A DNA stretch of 64,000 nt from Tretioscincus oriximinensis (lineage: Eukaryota; Chordata; Lepidosauria; Squamata; Gymnophthalmidae). The notes under the pieces are model-generated. The model had not been told where the DNA came from, did not search any database, and saw only the letters and a list, made by a program, of their open reading frames with translations. The stretch lies in contig JAJVDF010000212.1 of assembly GCA_022410635.1 (NCBI GenBank), positions 377,800 to 441,799 on the forward strand, written 5' to 3'. Positions 34,300-45,579 of this stretch are shown in pieces. How positions within the stretch are numbered: position 1 is the stretch's first letter; the number at the start of each line of letters is the position of its first letter. The position numbers and the translations under genes were made by a program.

Positions 34300-34835
34300 C
34301 GGCTCCTTTCATCCATATCACCTGCTGGGGTTATGGACAAAACAGAGGGGAGCCAGCTGCGTCCACCTCCCCCTGCTCCTTTCGTCCATAGCCCCAGCGG
34401 GTTTTACAGGTGAAAGGAGCAGGGGGGAGACGGCTGCGTCCGCAACTGCCGGCTCCTTTCGTCCGCAACACTCACTGTTGTTATGGCCGAAAGGAGCAGT
34501 GGGGAGACAGCCAGCAGATCTTACGGATGAAAGGAGCAGGGGGGAGATGGCTGCATCCGCCTCCCCCCTGCTCCTTTCATCCGTAACCCCAGTGGGACTT
34601 ANGGACAAAAGGAGCAGGGGGGAGATGGCTCCGTTCGCCTCCCCCCTCCCCGCTGGTGTTATGGACAAAAAGAGCAGGGGGAAGGTGGCTGCGTCCGCAA
34701 CCACCAGCTCCTTTCATCCGTAACACCCACTCTTGTTTTGACCGAAAGGAGCAGTAAGGCAATGGCTGCGGTTCCAGCCGCCTGCTCACTTCGTCCATAA
34801 CACCAGCGCGGTGTTACGGTTGAAGCGACCAGGCG
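34300..34835. repeat. GC-rich minisatellite of hairpin units
   Basis: About seven degenerate units, each with a left arm GCTCCTTTC(G/A)TCC(A/G)TAAC and a right arm GTTATGGAC(G/A)AAAGGAGC, separated by GGGGGGAGACGGCTGCGTCC-type spacers (for example 34302-34350, 34374-34420, 34452-34497, 34570-34615, 34707-34754 and 34783-34825). The period is about 70-80 bp. It is strongly CpG-rich against AT-rich surroundings. The 158-codon plus frame and the 128- and 87-codon minus frames here are products of the repeat. Confidence 0.85.
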
Positions 34836-35010
34836 GCTGCAAGTGCCGGCATCTTGGGCCAAGATGCCAGCACTCACAGCTGCCTGGCCTCTTCTCCGCC
34901 CATTTACCCAAGATGCGAACATTCAAAGATGCCACTTCTGGAATCTGCTTCCAGGAATGGCATACGGAACGATAAAAAGTATTCTACATTCACTCAGGAT
35001 CCAGACCATT

Positions 35011-35112
35011 GTNTGACACATATTATAATCCATCTTCATCCCTGAAGAACTGAACTAAACCAGGCTTTAGTTCAATTTTTCAGAACTGAAGATGGAGTAA
35101 AAGTATGTGTCA
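35011..35112. mobile_element. Palindromic MITE, CCATCTTCAG family
   Basis: Left arm GTNTGACACATATTATAATC followed by CATCTTCATCCCTGAAGAAC. The right arm, reverse-complemented, reads GTGACACATACTTTTACTCC followed by ATCTTCAGTTCTGAAAAAT. The two arms meet at ACTAAACCAGGCTTTAGT. Best-preserved copy of the family (others at 1001 and 47066). Confidence 0.75.
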
Positions 35113-35530
35113 CTTTAGAAACATAGAAACAGAGTTGAAAGCGACAGCCAGGGTCACTCGATTCAACTCCCTACTCTTGGCAAGATTCAACAAAGCATCC
35201 CGGTTAGATGGCTGCCAGCTTCTGCTTGAAGGTTCCCCACTGAAGGGGAACTCTCCATCTCCTGTGTCAGTCTATCTCCTTATTGACATCTTTATATTAA
35301 CACTGATTGCCAGAGTTTTCATGCCCACCTCAAGGGGAAGACTATTCCATAGTCTGGGGCAAACTACCAAGAAGGTCTTGGCCTGGGGTCCTACTCCATT
35401 TGCTGTTGAGAGGGGTGGGACAACCAGGAGGACTTCTGCTACCAGGTTGATACGATACAAGTTCTGGACAAGGAGGAAGCATGAGCCATGCTATCACTTC
35501 AACCTTTTAAGGAAAAATGGGCAATAATGA
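35113..35530 (-). mobile_element. LINE remnant with CR1-type 3' UTR
   Basis: The plus strand GAAACATAGAAACAGAGTTG, then GCCAGGGTCACTCGATTCAA, corresponds to the CR1 3' UTR at 6990-7060 on the minus strand. Further in, the minus strand has CPRLWNSLPLEVGMKTLA (35272-35460 frame), which resembles the C-terminal WNSLP block of CR1/L2-type proteins. The part beyond 35340 may be a separate repeat. Confidence 0.55.
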
Positions 35531-36317
35531 ATCTCAAAATTGCTTCATCAAATCTATTGCCACAGCCTGATAAATGTATGAATTGTGAATTTGCACATGG
35601 TGGATCTCAGAACAACTGCCTTGACCATGGAAATTCTGAACTGGATCTTATAAAACATTGTGCTTTTGAACAACAGGAAGCACATGTACGGTACTTGATG
35701 TAACTTGTGCTTATTTTAAAAAGTTACTTTGGATTTTTAATGTAATCTTTATTGTTTTCTTTTGTTTTTAAAGTCCATTTTATCCACCCAGCACTAGGCT
35801 TTCAATGTGAGTTATTTATAATATAAGAACAAATTGTAAAATAAAATGAAAACCATTTTATGCAGCAAAACAGTAAATAGCAGCAATAAAAAGGAAGCTG
35901 GCAATACAGCATTAAAGTCTTTCCAAAAGCAACCAGATTAACTTCCCAGAAGATCGTGAGTTTCAAAACTTAAATGCTACATAGTTACAGAAGCCCTAGA
36001 GCTTCATTTTGAGGTATTTTGGGGGGAAATCAAAACAAAAGAATATGCAAAAGCACCTTTATTAGATCTAAAGGAATAAGACGGAGAGAAATATATTGGA
36101 GATGATAAACTGCATAACTTGGTATCAGTGCAAGCAACTTGGAATGAATTCAGATACATATTGCTAATTAAATCTACTCTTTAAGAAAGATTATATGAAC
36201 CAAGCAATACAATCAACTCCAGCTGCTGCCTTCAGAACCAATTATGTCTTCAAACCTCTCTTAAAAGGTTACCTCATATATGACACACTGAAGCAATCCA
36301 AATTGTATTTTTCAAAC
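35531..36317. other. No recognised feature
   Basis: AT-rich; a 71-codon frame (35488-35703) has no recognisable domain. Confidence 0.4.
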
Positions 36318-36545
36318 TGTTATAAGGCAGAAAGTCCAGCAAAGGGGCTAGCAGCACTTTGAGACTAACTTGAGAAAAGTGGTTGGCATAAGCTTTCGTA
36401 GACAGGTCTACTTCTTCAGATGCACCTGTCTACGAAAGCTTATGCCAACCACTTTTCTCAAGTTAGTCTCAAAGTGCTGCTAGCCCCTTTGCTGGACTTT
36501 CTGCTAGACTAACACGGCTATTTCTCTGAAATTGTTATAAGGCAG
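36318..36545 (-). mobile_element. Fold-back copy of retroposon H with 13-bp TSD
   Basis: The insert (36331-36532) is flanked by perfect direct repeats TGTTATAAGGCAG at 36318-36330 and 36533-36545. It is an inverted pair. The left half (36331-36425) has the family in minus orientation, from AAAGTCCAGCAAAGGGGCTA to CTTCTTCAGATGC. The right half (36426-36532) has it in plus orientation, from ACCTGTCTACGAAAGC through CTGGACTTTCTGC to the family 3' end ACTAACACGGCTATTTCTC. Arms of about 80 bp are nearly identical. The target duplication argues for retroposition. Family members are also at 40040, 51025 and 55228. The family is not named here. Confidence 0.75.
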
Positions 36546-36769
36546 GTTCAGTTTGTCAAGGAATAAACCTGAAAATCCAACACAAAGACACGTGGAATCA
36601 TGATTGCCACTTGCATTACAAGTTCAACCATAGCTAGAGGTACAATTTTCAAATTTAAATTTTATGATAACAAGCAACAAGTGCAGATCTTATATGCTTG
36701 AGATGATATGCATCTAGCCAGGAACTCCATGGTCAAGCCAATACATTCTACAGTCACTCCAGCTTCTGC

Positions 36770-37155
36770 ATCCTTTTTTATATTTCAACTTTGTACAATG
36801 TTACATAATATGTCAAACAAATTAAAGGATTACAACATTTTCTAATCCACCATTAATGTTTATCAACTTTTTCTGCTCCCCTTTCCTTAAGCCTAAGACC
36901 TAGAAGAGATAGTAAAGTTATAATACAATATTATGCAACATAGGATAAATACTGCTATATTTATAGGTTACTGTCCCACCCATCTTCTCCGATGTAAATT
37001 AATAATTGAGCCCAAATGCTATCCATTTATAACCAATTAGAAGGTTTAACCTTGTCCGACAAAATCAGTAATTAACTGTTCAGCTAGATAGTATTGCCAT
37101 TTATGCAGTTTCCATTCTATACAGTCCTTCCAATCAAAATAGTTCAAATTTCTGG
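36770..37155 (-). mobile_element. L1-like C-terminus and 3' UTR, decayed
   Basis: The minus strand contains a short conceptual stretch DWKDCIEWKLHKWQYYLAEQ (about 37070-37135), which has the tryptophan-rich flavour of squamate L1 ORF2 ends. It is followed by AT-rich sequence and runs to a poly-T on the plus strand near 36771. Only weak evidence. Confidence 0.35.
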
Positions 37156-37198
37156 ATAATTTTCTTTATAATTTCCAATACAATAGAATTACATACAT
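37156..37198. repeat. 43-bp direct repeat, left copy
   Basis: ATAATTTTCTTTATAATTTC followed by CAATACAATAGAATTACATA and CAT. Repeated at 37501-37543 with only an AG/GA swap. The pair brackets an L2 tail and a tetranucleotide repeat. Confidence 0.85.
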
Positions 37199-37256
37199 GC
37201 ATCCATGCATCCATGCATCCATGCATCCATCCATCCATCCATACATACATACATGC
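37191..37256. repeat. (CATC/CATG/CATA)n microsatellite
   Basis: Alternating ATGCATCC, ATCC and ATAC tetramers over about 65 bp. Confidence 0.9.
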
Positions 37257-37500
37257 CTCCCCCCGGAAGCACGCCAGACGCCGTCTTTACTATCTTTTAG
37301 GCGCCTGGTAAAGACCTGTCTCTTCACCCGGGCCTTTTCATGTTAGCTCCCCCACCAGAGGACGACATTTTAGACAGTTGTGTTTTATGATTTTAATCTT
37401 GTGAAGGTCATGGCGACCCGAATTTTTTTAATTTTTGTAAGCTGCCCTGGACACCTTCGGGGGGAAGGGCGGGGTAAAAATCTTTTAAATAAATAAATAA
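37257..37500 (+). mobile_element. L2-like LINE, 3' end
   Basis: The short coding end has CGCCTGGTAAAGACCTGTCT then CTTCACCCGGGCCTTT, that is a LVKTCLFTRAF-like L2 C-terminus. The 3' UTR is GTAAGCTGCCCTGGACACC, then GGGCGGGGTAAAAATC, ending in (AAAT)n at 37485-37500. Lies between 43-bp direct repeats. Confidence 0.8.
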
Positions 37501-37543
37501 ATAATTTTCTTTATAATTTCCAATACAATGAAATTACATACAT
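37501..37543. repeat. 43-bp direct repeat, right copy
   Basis: Same sequence as 37156-37198 apart from a two-base swap. It begins immediately after the (AAAT)n tail of the L2 fragment. Confidence 0.85.
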
Positions 37544-37859
37544 ACGTACACAGAGACACTCACACACATACTATATTAAGGGGGAAGGAAGGAGATATTC
37601 ACATGACAATTCACTGGTGTACCATTTTGTGAAAAGAATTTAAGGCTGTTAAATGCCTCTGCTTATTTCAGTTTACTAGAGGCAAGGGAGTCTCCAATAT
37701 TCTATAATATTAGCAGATCATCTTGGAGGCTGGGTAATCAGCTGGCAGTTAAACTGCAGTTTTGAATATAAAGTGGTTTTTCAAAAAGGAGGAGGAAGCA
37801 AGCAAAGAGAAAAAGAAACACAGACTTTTTCTTCAGTTAATGTTGCCACCTAGCAATCT
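37544..37859. other. No recognised feature
   Basis: Includes a short CA-like run at about 37550-37570. Nothing else recognised. Confidence 0.4.
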
Positions 37860-38110
37860 GGAGCCATTGGATAGCAGCAAGTCATCAGTCCATGGAATTT
37901 ACTCCCAGAAGTGATGAAGTAACCTCCTGGAAGCTTTAAGAAAGGGTCAGACATGAATGTAATGTAACAATGACTACTAGAATAGATGCCTAGTTACTTG
38001 AAGTTTGGAGAAATAACTGGAATGCCTCCAAAGGCCATTTGCAGGGAGATGAGATAAAGGATATGCCTTTGTCTTCTGTTTGAGATGCCCAGAAGAAACA
38101 AACATTGCAT
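37860..38110 (+). mobile_element. CR1/L3-like LINE, 3' part
   Basis: The plus strand encodes PWNLLPEVMK then a stop and PPGSFKKGSDMN, the family's C-terminal end. The 3' UTR follows with GCCTTTGTCTTCTGTTTGAG then ATGCCCAGAAGAAAC. The terminal TTATGTTCTTAT is missing. Confidence 0.65.
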
Positions 38111-40039
38111 ACACACGGATAATTTGTGGAAAGATAATTATGTAACTATGGCATGATTGCTACATTGTTCAGCAACACTCATGTCATAGGAACACATGAT
38201 ATCATGTGTGATCAATAACTTTCTAGATGCACACAGTTGGAGGCGCACATTTGCAGATGCTGGAAATGGTAGCTGAGTGTGGGCAAATGATACCAATTGC
38301 CATATTCTACAATTTAATGCTGTGAAACACCCAGATGTTCAGTGCCAGAGAGAAGGGAAGTTGCAAACTAGCCATACAGCTGTCAAACCATGTGGGCATC
38401 AACTGATCATCCATAATTATGAGATGTCGCTTCATCACATGGCAATTTGGTGCTGACTGGAGGAGGGGAGATATTGGGTTGATAAAGGGATGTGGGAGAG
38501 AGAGAGAATAAAAGATGTGAGAATTGGTAGCCCACTGTATCAGAATCAGGCCTGATTCAATAGGGTTTCTTTCAGGTTCTTATATAGGCATACATAAGCA
38601 TGTTTGAATATAAGAGAGACCAAGGCCCCAACACAATTAAGAATAAGAATTAATCCTTCTTTTTCTATCCAGAATGGGAAAAGCAGAAAATCAGAAAAAA
38701 ACAGACATTAATAGGATCACTAGAAGAAGAAACAGACGTTTTGCATCTTTAATGGGTGTGTCAAGGATTAAATTTCAGAAGATAGTGCTTATAATGCCAG
38801 CAGCATCTACTGATTTTTTTTTACATCACCATCAAAGGTGTTGGCTTATTTTTTTCTGGTAAATGTATACATTAGTGACTTGGACTTTCCAACTAACAGA
38901 GGAACCAATATTTAATATATATATTTTGTTTCCATATTTATAAGTGGCAGTTGCTACTGACAAAGAGGATTTTAGAATGTGAGAATTTTAGAAAACTATA
39001 AGCAAAGGGAAATATGTTTGCATAACATTCTCTCTCTAAATAGACTCCCTACTAATAAAGAAAGTATTGGAGAACATTTAACAAGTATGACCATTTCTGG
39101 CAACAGTCCCAGTTACAGCTTGTGTCACACCTGTGTATATCACCTAAGAAACATATGGAGAATTCAAAATTCTGGGATAAGCCAAATGCCTGATTGACAT
39201 TAGAATAAATCCCCATCCCCACCCGATGCATGCTCACTAAAGGCAACAGCTATATTGATGCCACACTATTAAACAAGGGCATTCAATTTTATTCAGAGGG
39301 TTACCTTGAAAGAAAAAAAGCAGATTTTCTCAAGAATCTACCTCAAAACAGAACTGAAGCCTGAAATTGCCTTGTTTGATAGAAGATCATAAAGATATTC
39401 AACTACCACCTTGTGTTTGCACAGACAGGCATCCCAATAAAAATGCACCTTGGACTTTTCTTTTTCCCTAAGATTAGATGCCAATTTAGATAGCAAGTAG
39501 CAACATAAGAAAACGAACACAGTAATTTTGGCTTGCTGTGATAGTTTACTACAGTAGGNTATAAGGGATTACCTACTCTGCACTTGTCTATTTTTAAGAG
39601 GAAGATAGCTAGGCCTTTGCTCTTTTTAATTTTCTCAGCTATGTACCATCTTGCCTAACTTGCAATGGACATTATCAGTTTTAGAAAGCAGGACCTTTTG
39701 AAATATCGTCTCAAAGTCAGACTCTACCAAGGCTGCATCCAGCAGAGGTGAATCCCAGAAAAAGCCAAATTCTCACCATGAATGGCTCCCTTGTCTGGAT
39801 AACTGGCTTGACAAAAGGTTTACAAAGAACCAGATATGTGTGTCATTTATGCAAGGGTGTCACAAAGGCCTGGTAATTTAATGTTCCTTTTTTCTTATTT
39901 TAGGAATCATATTTGTTTAGTACAATTAGCTGTACATTTTATCATTCCTATCTGGCATTCAGCAAACCAAGCATTTTTTGGAGAAAAAATAAAGAAATAG
40001 ACGTGTTTATGAAAATTCATGCCACCTACCTTTCTCCTG
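38111..40039. other. No recognised feature (1.9 kb)
   Basis: A short GA run is at about 38491-38508. Frames do not exceed 72 codons. No named repeat apart from a weak GGCTGCATCC word at 39731. Confidence 0.45.
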
Positions 40040-40112
40040 TTAGCCTCCAAGTGCCTCAAGTCCCCTTGCTGGACTTTCTACTGGGACTAACACAGCCATT
40101 TTTCTGAAATCG
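40040..40112 (+). mobile_element. Retroposon H, 3' end fragment
   Basis: CCCCTTGCTGGACTTTCTAC, then TGGGACTAACACAGCC and ATTTTTCTGAAATCGAC. This matches the 3' end seen at 36495-36532. Confidence 0.7.
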
Positions 40113-40955
40113 ACAGCCATTTTTTAAAATGTCAAAACTGTAAGATGNATGGAGTTTAGCTTATATAATGACTGAAAGACTATATTACTGTAAAATGAAT
40201 TCTGTAAGATTNGCAGATCCTCTCACTCATCTTGTGTGCTGCTTTGCACAAAAAGGGAAACTGACAGTTTGCAAATTTTCCCCTTTGCCTCCAAGGTCAG
40301 GTAGGGAGGCAGAGCCAGTAAACCCACCAAAGAGAATACAATAACACAAAAAAAGCTGCCCAAAGACAAAAGAAAGTTAGAATCAAGTAGAAAAACCTGA
40401 AGGAGATTCTCCCCTCATTTGCTGTAATCACTGACAGTTCTGCTTGGCTTGGCTTGGCTTGGTCACTAACAGAGAGGAAGCAATTTTGTAGAAACACTTG
40501 TATCCCTTCCATCAAATGTGAAAGAGAACTGTGTAAGTGAGACCAGCAGCAGCCATTATACCTTCCCTAAAAAAGATTTCCATTTTTTTTATTTGTACAC
40601 ATTTACAAATTTGAACTTTCAAGATCAATGGATATTTCCTCTTTTGATTCAGGCCTGTACCCATCCCTTTAAAAACCTTTTTTAACAGCTAGAGTTTTAA
40701 TACAGTATACTGAATTTTATGTTGGTCATATAGAATTCTTAATAAATAACACTGTATCTGAATTTAGTTTCGTCAGCAAGTAGCAAACTAATTACAATAG
40801 AATACCTTATAAATAATACTAATTATGTTAGCAGACAAGCGTGATTTCCTAAAATTAGAAAAGTGAAATATTCTCAGATTCAAAAGTGTATGTCTAAATA
40901 ATTGGGTATTTTAGAGTAATTGTGGCACGTATTTTTTCCCTCATAGTAACAACAA
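40113..40955. other. No recognised feature; (CTTGG)4 at 40442
   Basis: A pentanucleotide run CTTGGCTTGGCTTGGCTTGG lies near 40442-40461. The rest is AT-rich with no notable frame. Confidence 0.45.
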
Positions 40956-41062
40956 ACCATAACATTTATTTATTTATTCCACCTTTAACTTGAATTGTTT
41001 TATTGTTGGTCCCCTGAGATATTCGGGTATAGGGCGGGGTATAAATATAAATAAATATTTAT
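40956..41062 (+). mobile_element. L2-like LINE 3' tail
   Basis: TTTATTGTTGGTCCCCTGAG, then ATATTCGGGTATAGGGCGGG, GTATAAATATAAATAAATA. This is the typical L2 3' terminus. Confidence 0.7.
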
Positions 41063-41119
41063 ATCTTGCTCGCTACCTGTAGGTTAGTTTGGAATCAGCT
41101 TTCCAGCATTNTCTCAAAG

Positions 41120-41285
41120 TTAATTTAACAGTTGCATGCTCAAGAATTCTATTCCTTCACTGGAAGTCTTCAAACAGATCCTAGACAGCCATCTCTCTGG
41201 TATGATTTAGTGAATCCTGCATACAGCAGGGGGTTGGACCCAGTGATCCTGGAGGTTTCTTTCAACTCTGTATGAATTATAAATT
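41120..41285 (+). mobile_element. CR1 LINE, 3' end fragment
   Basis: The plus strand gives the short C-terminal end (LEVFKQILDSHLSGMI-like) and the 3' UTR GAATCCTGCATACAGCAGGG then GGTTGGACCCAGTGATCCTG. The (ATTCTATG)n end is degraded to TGTATGAATTATAAA. Same family as 6984-8560. Confidence 0.75.
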
Positions 41286-41999
41286 TGTTTCACAAATCCA
41301 TGTTGTATTTTTTCATATTGGCTTCATTATCTAAATGCAAAAATTTAATTTTAGGAAAATCCTAAACTAGTATGCCAATGTATTTTGGCATCTATGTTCA
41401 ATTGTGGCTGATTTCTGATTGATTGCATGGTCACTTCCACAAGCACCTCTACGAAGTTTTCTTAGCAAAGGTACAGAAGTGGTTTTCCACTGATTATTTC
41501 GAAGGAGAGACTGGTGATCAAAGCCATGACATTTTGCTTTCCAAACAATTTGCTCTACCTCTAAGCAATAGCAACAGAAAGCCAGTGGAGTGGAAGGTAT
41601 CATCCATGTAACAACTTCAGCAAATTCTTTCTGATTGTGGCTGCTAACAACTGAAATAGCTTACTATTATCATATAGTTCCCTAAATTCTAAAAGATATT
41701 GATTGACTGACAGCTTATAAAATATTACTCCAAGAATAGAACCATGTGATTAATCACAATTAGATCTTATTTTCTAATCTTGTAACAAGACAAAGCACAA
41801 TAAAACAGAAACTGTCACTCATCTTTCTCTGATCTTTGAAGACTATCTTCCCACACTGTATGCCAGATCAGTGTCTTAGAAGTTGCACCAATAATGCAAT
41901 TTTGCAGTGAAGGACAGAAAGGCAGAAGCCTTCATCAATTCTAGATTTATTTTTACAGATCACAGAAGTAAAGCTGTTTGGGTTGCCATTACTTTCTTA
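41286..41999. other. No recognised feature
   Basis: Frames at 41367-41611 on both strands lack any domain signature. Confidence 0.4.
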
Positions 42000-42225
42000 T
42001 AAATGGGTACTAGGATGGATGTCTGGATGCTGCCTCCAGGATGGAGCAACAGGCANTACTCCTGAAATGCCATTTGCAGGAAGTCAAGAATAGGTACATA
42101 TTTTGGTTTCCTCTGTTCAGACTGCCTAGGTACATCTAGTGGGCCTCTGTGTGACACAGAATGCTGGACCAGATGGGCTCTGGTCCAATCCAGTATGGCT
42201 CTTCTTATGTTCTTATCATGGTGCT
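42000..42225 (+). mobile_element. CR1/L3-like LINE, 3' end
   Basis: GGATGGATGTCTGGATGCTG, CCTCCAGGATGGAGCAACAG, GGGCCTCTGTGTGACACAG, GGACCAGATGGGCTCTGGTC, ending GGCTCTTCTTATGTTCTTAT at 42216. This is the best-preserved plus-strand terminus of the family. Confidence 0.85.
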
Positions 42226-42514
42226 AGGACCAGAAAAATATTATAAATCTTGCTCAAGCTTTACTTATTACCATTTTATACTTTTAGCAAGTTATGCATC
42301 AGGCATCTAAGAACAGGGCACTGACTATCCTTTGTTACGCATGGTAAGATGTAAACTTGAGGAGCTTTCCACAATAATCCAAAAATCTTTATAGTTCCCA
42401 GATAGGCTACAATCATACAGTCAATGAGTGCCCACCTCTTGAAGAAGTTTTTCCTCATTCTAATTTTTGCAGATATTTAATACAGCTGTACAATCTTGCA
42501 TCATACAAAACAGA

Positions 42515-42933
42515 CTTAGGCCCCCTCCCCATGTTCTATTTTGGAATTTACTCTAAATTCCTTTCCCATTCACCTTCAATATTCTACCACTCTCTCCGGT
42601 CTTTCTGTTATATTCTCAGCACATGATCTCATAAGTCATTGCTGCCTTTGTCTTACTACAATTCCCAGCATTCTTTGTGAGACAAGAGCCAATGAACCTT
42701 TACAGCTAACCTCAAAGACTTTACTGTTTTCCCACAATGGAAAGGCCCACAAAGGCTTTTTACTGGATTTACACTACAGTCTGAAATGAAGGCAGAAAAA
42801 AATGAGCTATCAGGAAAAACTATGACTACGAACTTCTTTAGTGGATTGCTGAACCTATATGAACTCATGGGGCAAATTCAGCCTGCTGTAAGTGCCATAG
42901 TGGTAAAAATTCTTCATGAGGATGCAGCCAAAG
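42515..42933. repeat. Dispersed repeat B, copy 2
   Basis: Same ordered words as 31500-31822: TCTTACTACAATTCCCAGCA, GCCAATGAACCTTTACAGC, ATGGGGCAAATTCAGCC and the end GAGGATGCAGCC. The left end TTAGGCCCCCTCCCC may be the opposite terminus. Non-coding. Confidence 0.6.
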
Positions 42934-44339
42934 ATTATATTTCAATTTCTTTAGCTCTTAAAATAGTCAATACTAGTATATCAGTAGCATGATTTAGTAG
43001 TACTGAATAGAGTAAAACTATGGGCCTTTCTGCACTTAACAAGCAATCTGGAATAGGAAATCTTGTAGTTTACATCATCTGCACAAGTCTAATGATATTC
43101 TAAACCAAATCTGTATTAAGAAACCTGTAGTCTGAAGTAGTGGTGGTCTTCATTAATCAGTACTACAACCTTATCAAGTATCATCCTCTCTGAAACAAGT
43201 GATAGTGCAATCCACACATATATGAGTTCTGTAGATCATGGGTTGCACAGGACCAGGTAGAACAATAATGGTATACCTGCTTTATAGCTTACTGTACATT
43301 GATATGGGTTTTTATACAATTCGCTAAATGTAGACACCACTTGCTGCAGCTATTCCAGAAAAGCAAGTATAGAATTACTAATAGAGAGACAGCACAGTAT
43401 GTGCAGAGTCTATTTTGAGTCCAAAGAGCTGCTTGTCTTGCCCTTCATGATCCTCCAACTTACTCATCTAACTCACCTCTGGTCTCAAGGGAAATTTCTC
43501 TCTTAACTACCACACTGCTTGTCCAGAAAGGATAATTTCTCACCCTAAGTAAGTGATTAACTGCTAAACCAAAGGAATGACAGGATTTTAATATTACATT
43601 TTGCCACTTTCTTTTTGTAATTTGCTGTAGGATTCTGATTGATGGACAGACAATTAAAATTTCTGAAATGCAGAAAAGCAATTAACATAGTTTAAATGTG
43701 CAAAAAGTGTCCTCGTACAAGCAAGTGNTGATACAGTATTTTTCCTTTTTCTCCTCTTTTTCTCCTTTAATCCACTTTTTCTTCAAGGCTCCATGCCTCA
43801 TAGTCTTGCACTTGTACCTCGCATCAGATGGCATACAGAACGATAAATCTAAAGAGTTTGATGAAATTTTCGACCCTATCTTCATGCAATAGATTTTCAA
43901 TGTAAGCAAGGATTTTTCAGCAGATCTTTTCAGTGAAAATCCTTCAGCTAGGCAGTTTTAAAATGTTATTAAAATGAGAAATATACCTTTATAATATCTG
44001 AATGTAAAGGGAGTAAAATTCATTTTTGCAATATGTATAGATCCATCTGTTTTAAGCGCTGTAGCATGAAGAAACAGTTCAAGTATGTACTAAATAGTAA
44101 CCACAGCCAAAAATGTGCTTGCAGATAAGGCAAGGGTATCTTTGTAATATTCTCAATCAATACATGAGACAATGAGCAAATGATTAAAATGAAAATAATT
44201 ATTTTACACTCTTATGCACTACAGCAAATTCTCATAGACTCTGTCTGACCAGTTTGCACACTCTGCAATCTTATGCGCATTCACTTAGAAGAAAGTCCCA
44301 CATGCNCCTTTAGAGCTCGCAGCCACATAAATGTATGTA
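42934..44339. other. No recognised feature
   Basis: Frames up to 75 codons with no similarity. A pyrimidine-rich plus-strand tract is at 43738-43790. Confidence 0.45.
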
Positions 44340-44739
44340 TCAGGACTGTTGCCTCATGCCATCAATTTTCCCCCAGTATAAACTGCTTCATCCCTGACTA
44401 CCTGGCCTTCTCCCATATAGACCTGCCCGTGCATTAAGACCTCAAGCAGAAAGCCTTCTGCCAGGTCCTCCCTTTGCAGAGATGAAAGGTCTAATAACTA
44501 TAAGAAGGCCTTCTCTTTGAGAGATGCACACAGGAGGGTCTTCTCTGTGGTGGCTCCCAACTCTGGAACAGCCTCCCTCTAAAGGCTCACCAGGAACCTA
44601 CAATGTATGGTTTATGCCACCTCCATCCAAAGGCCAGGTGAAAGAGGTGTATTCTGTCCTTCCAGGGAAAGTGGGTGGGTAAAAAGAGGCCGGGGGAGAG
44701 GATATGGATCTTTTAAAACTTTTTATTCATGTGGTGTTC

Positions 44740-44771
<32 letters not shown>

Positions 44772-44826
44772 ACCCACCCTGTGACTGATGATGGGCTTGA
44801 TATATATCATTTTAAATAAATAAATG
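44340..44826 (+). mobile_element. L2-like LINE, 3' part
   Basis: Conceptual translation shows a RVFSVVAPNSGTASL-like block (44530-44580), the L2 C-terminal 'FSVVAPxLWNSLP' region in decayed form. This is followed by the 3' UTR, a (GTT)n run at 44741-44771, and the ending TGATATATATCATTTTAAAT followed by AAATAAAT. Confidence 0.75.
44741..44771. repeat. (GTT)10 microsatellite
   Basis: About ten perfect GTT units inside the L2 3' UTR. Confidence 0.95.
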
Positions 44827-45579
44827 CTCACAAACCATCACCATCTTAAAAGCAATAATTTTATTTATGAGGTCCCTTATCCCATAATACAATAATTTGG
44901 TATTGACAATGCAGCACAATTATATTCATTTTGATACCAGCAAGGAGATAGGTTGAATGGTCAATGCAGAAATCCAAAGTGCTCTGAACAATAAACTTCT
45001 ACAGCTGTCCAAATAATAAAACAAGGCTGGGATTCTGAGCTATGGAATTGTATTGAGAGTGGGGTAGAGATGCAGAAACACCCAGTAGACACTTAGATCC
45101 TGGTTGCAATTAACCTCTCTTAAAATATTTTCATTCATAGATCCCTACTGAAGACATAATCACAGACTATGGAAGCTGTGCTCCAATTCTATGACATATC
45201 AGGATCCATATACTACACTGTACTATCTTAGAGGCTGATTGAAGTGAAAAGAAGAGCCAGAGAATGGTCTAGTGTGAAGTCCCATTAATCTCCAAGAATG
45301 AGATCGCTCTATGTTGAGATGCATGATATGAAATATGCATGTTACTATATTTTGTTATAAAATTTGTTTGGAGTTTTTTCAGCCCAATAGGGGCAAGTAG
45401 TTATGTTGTTTAGTAAATGTATATATTAGTCCGTGTGATACTGCTACACATTTGTATATAGATGCAAGATTTCTGGTTGTGGTGAGCTGTTTACTGTCAT
45501 AACCAATCTTAGGATCAGAACAATTTTTTCAGTTTAGAGTGACAGCCAGGACTCTTCTGAAGACTATTTGCAAAATCAA
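44827..45579. other. No recognised feature
   Basis: AT-rich; no frame above 60 codons. Confidence 0.4.

Noticed and set aside
34247..34723. Open frame of 158 codons (plus) and overlapping 128-codon minus frame
   Set aside because: Both lie wholly in the hairpin minisatellite; the residues repeat with the unit, and there is no domain or splice context.
37191..37256. Regularly spaced repeats resembling a CRISPR-like array
   Set aside because: They are a plain tetranucleotide microsatellite without spacers, in a vertebrate context.
34957..43847. Near-identical 20-mers ATGGCATAC(G/A)GAACGATAAA at about 34957 and 43832
   Set aside because: The flanks do not align, so I could not define a repeat; a genome search would be needed to call it.
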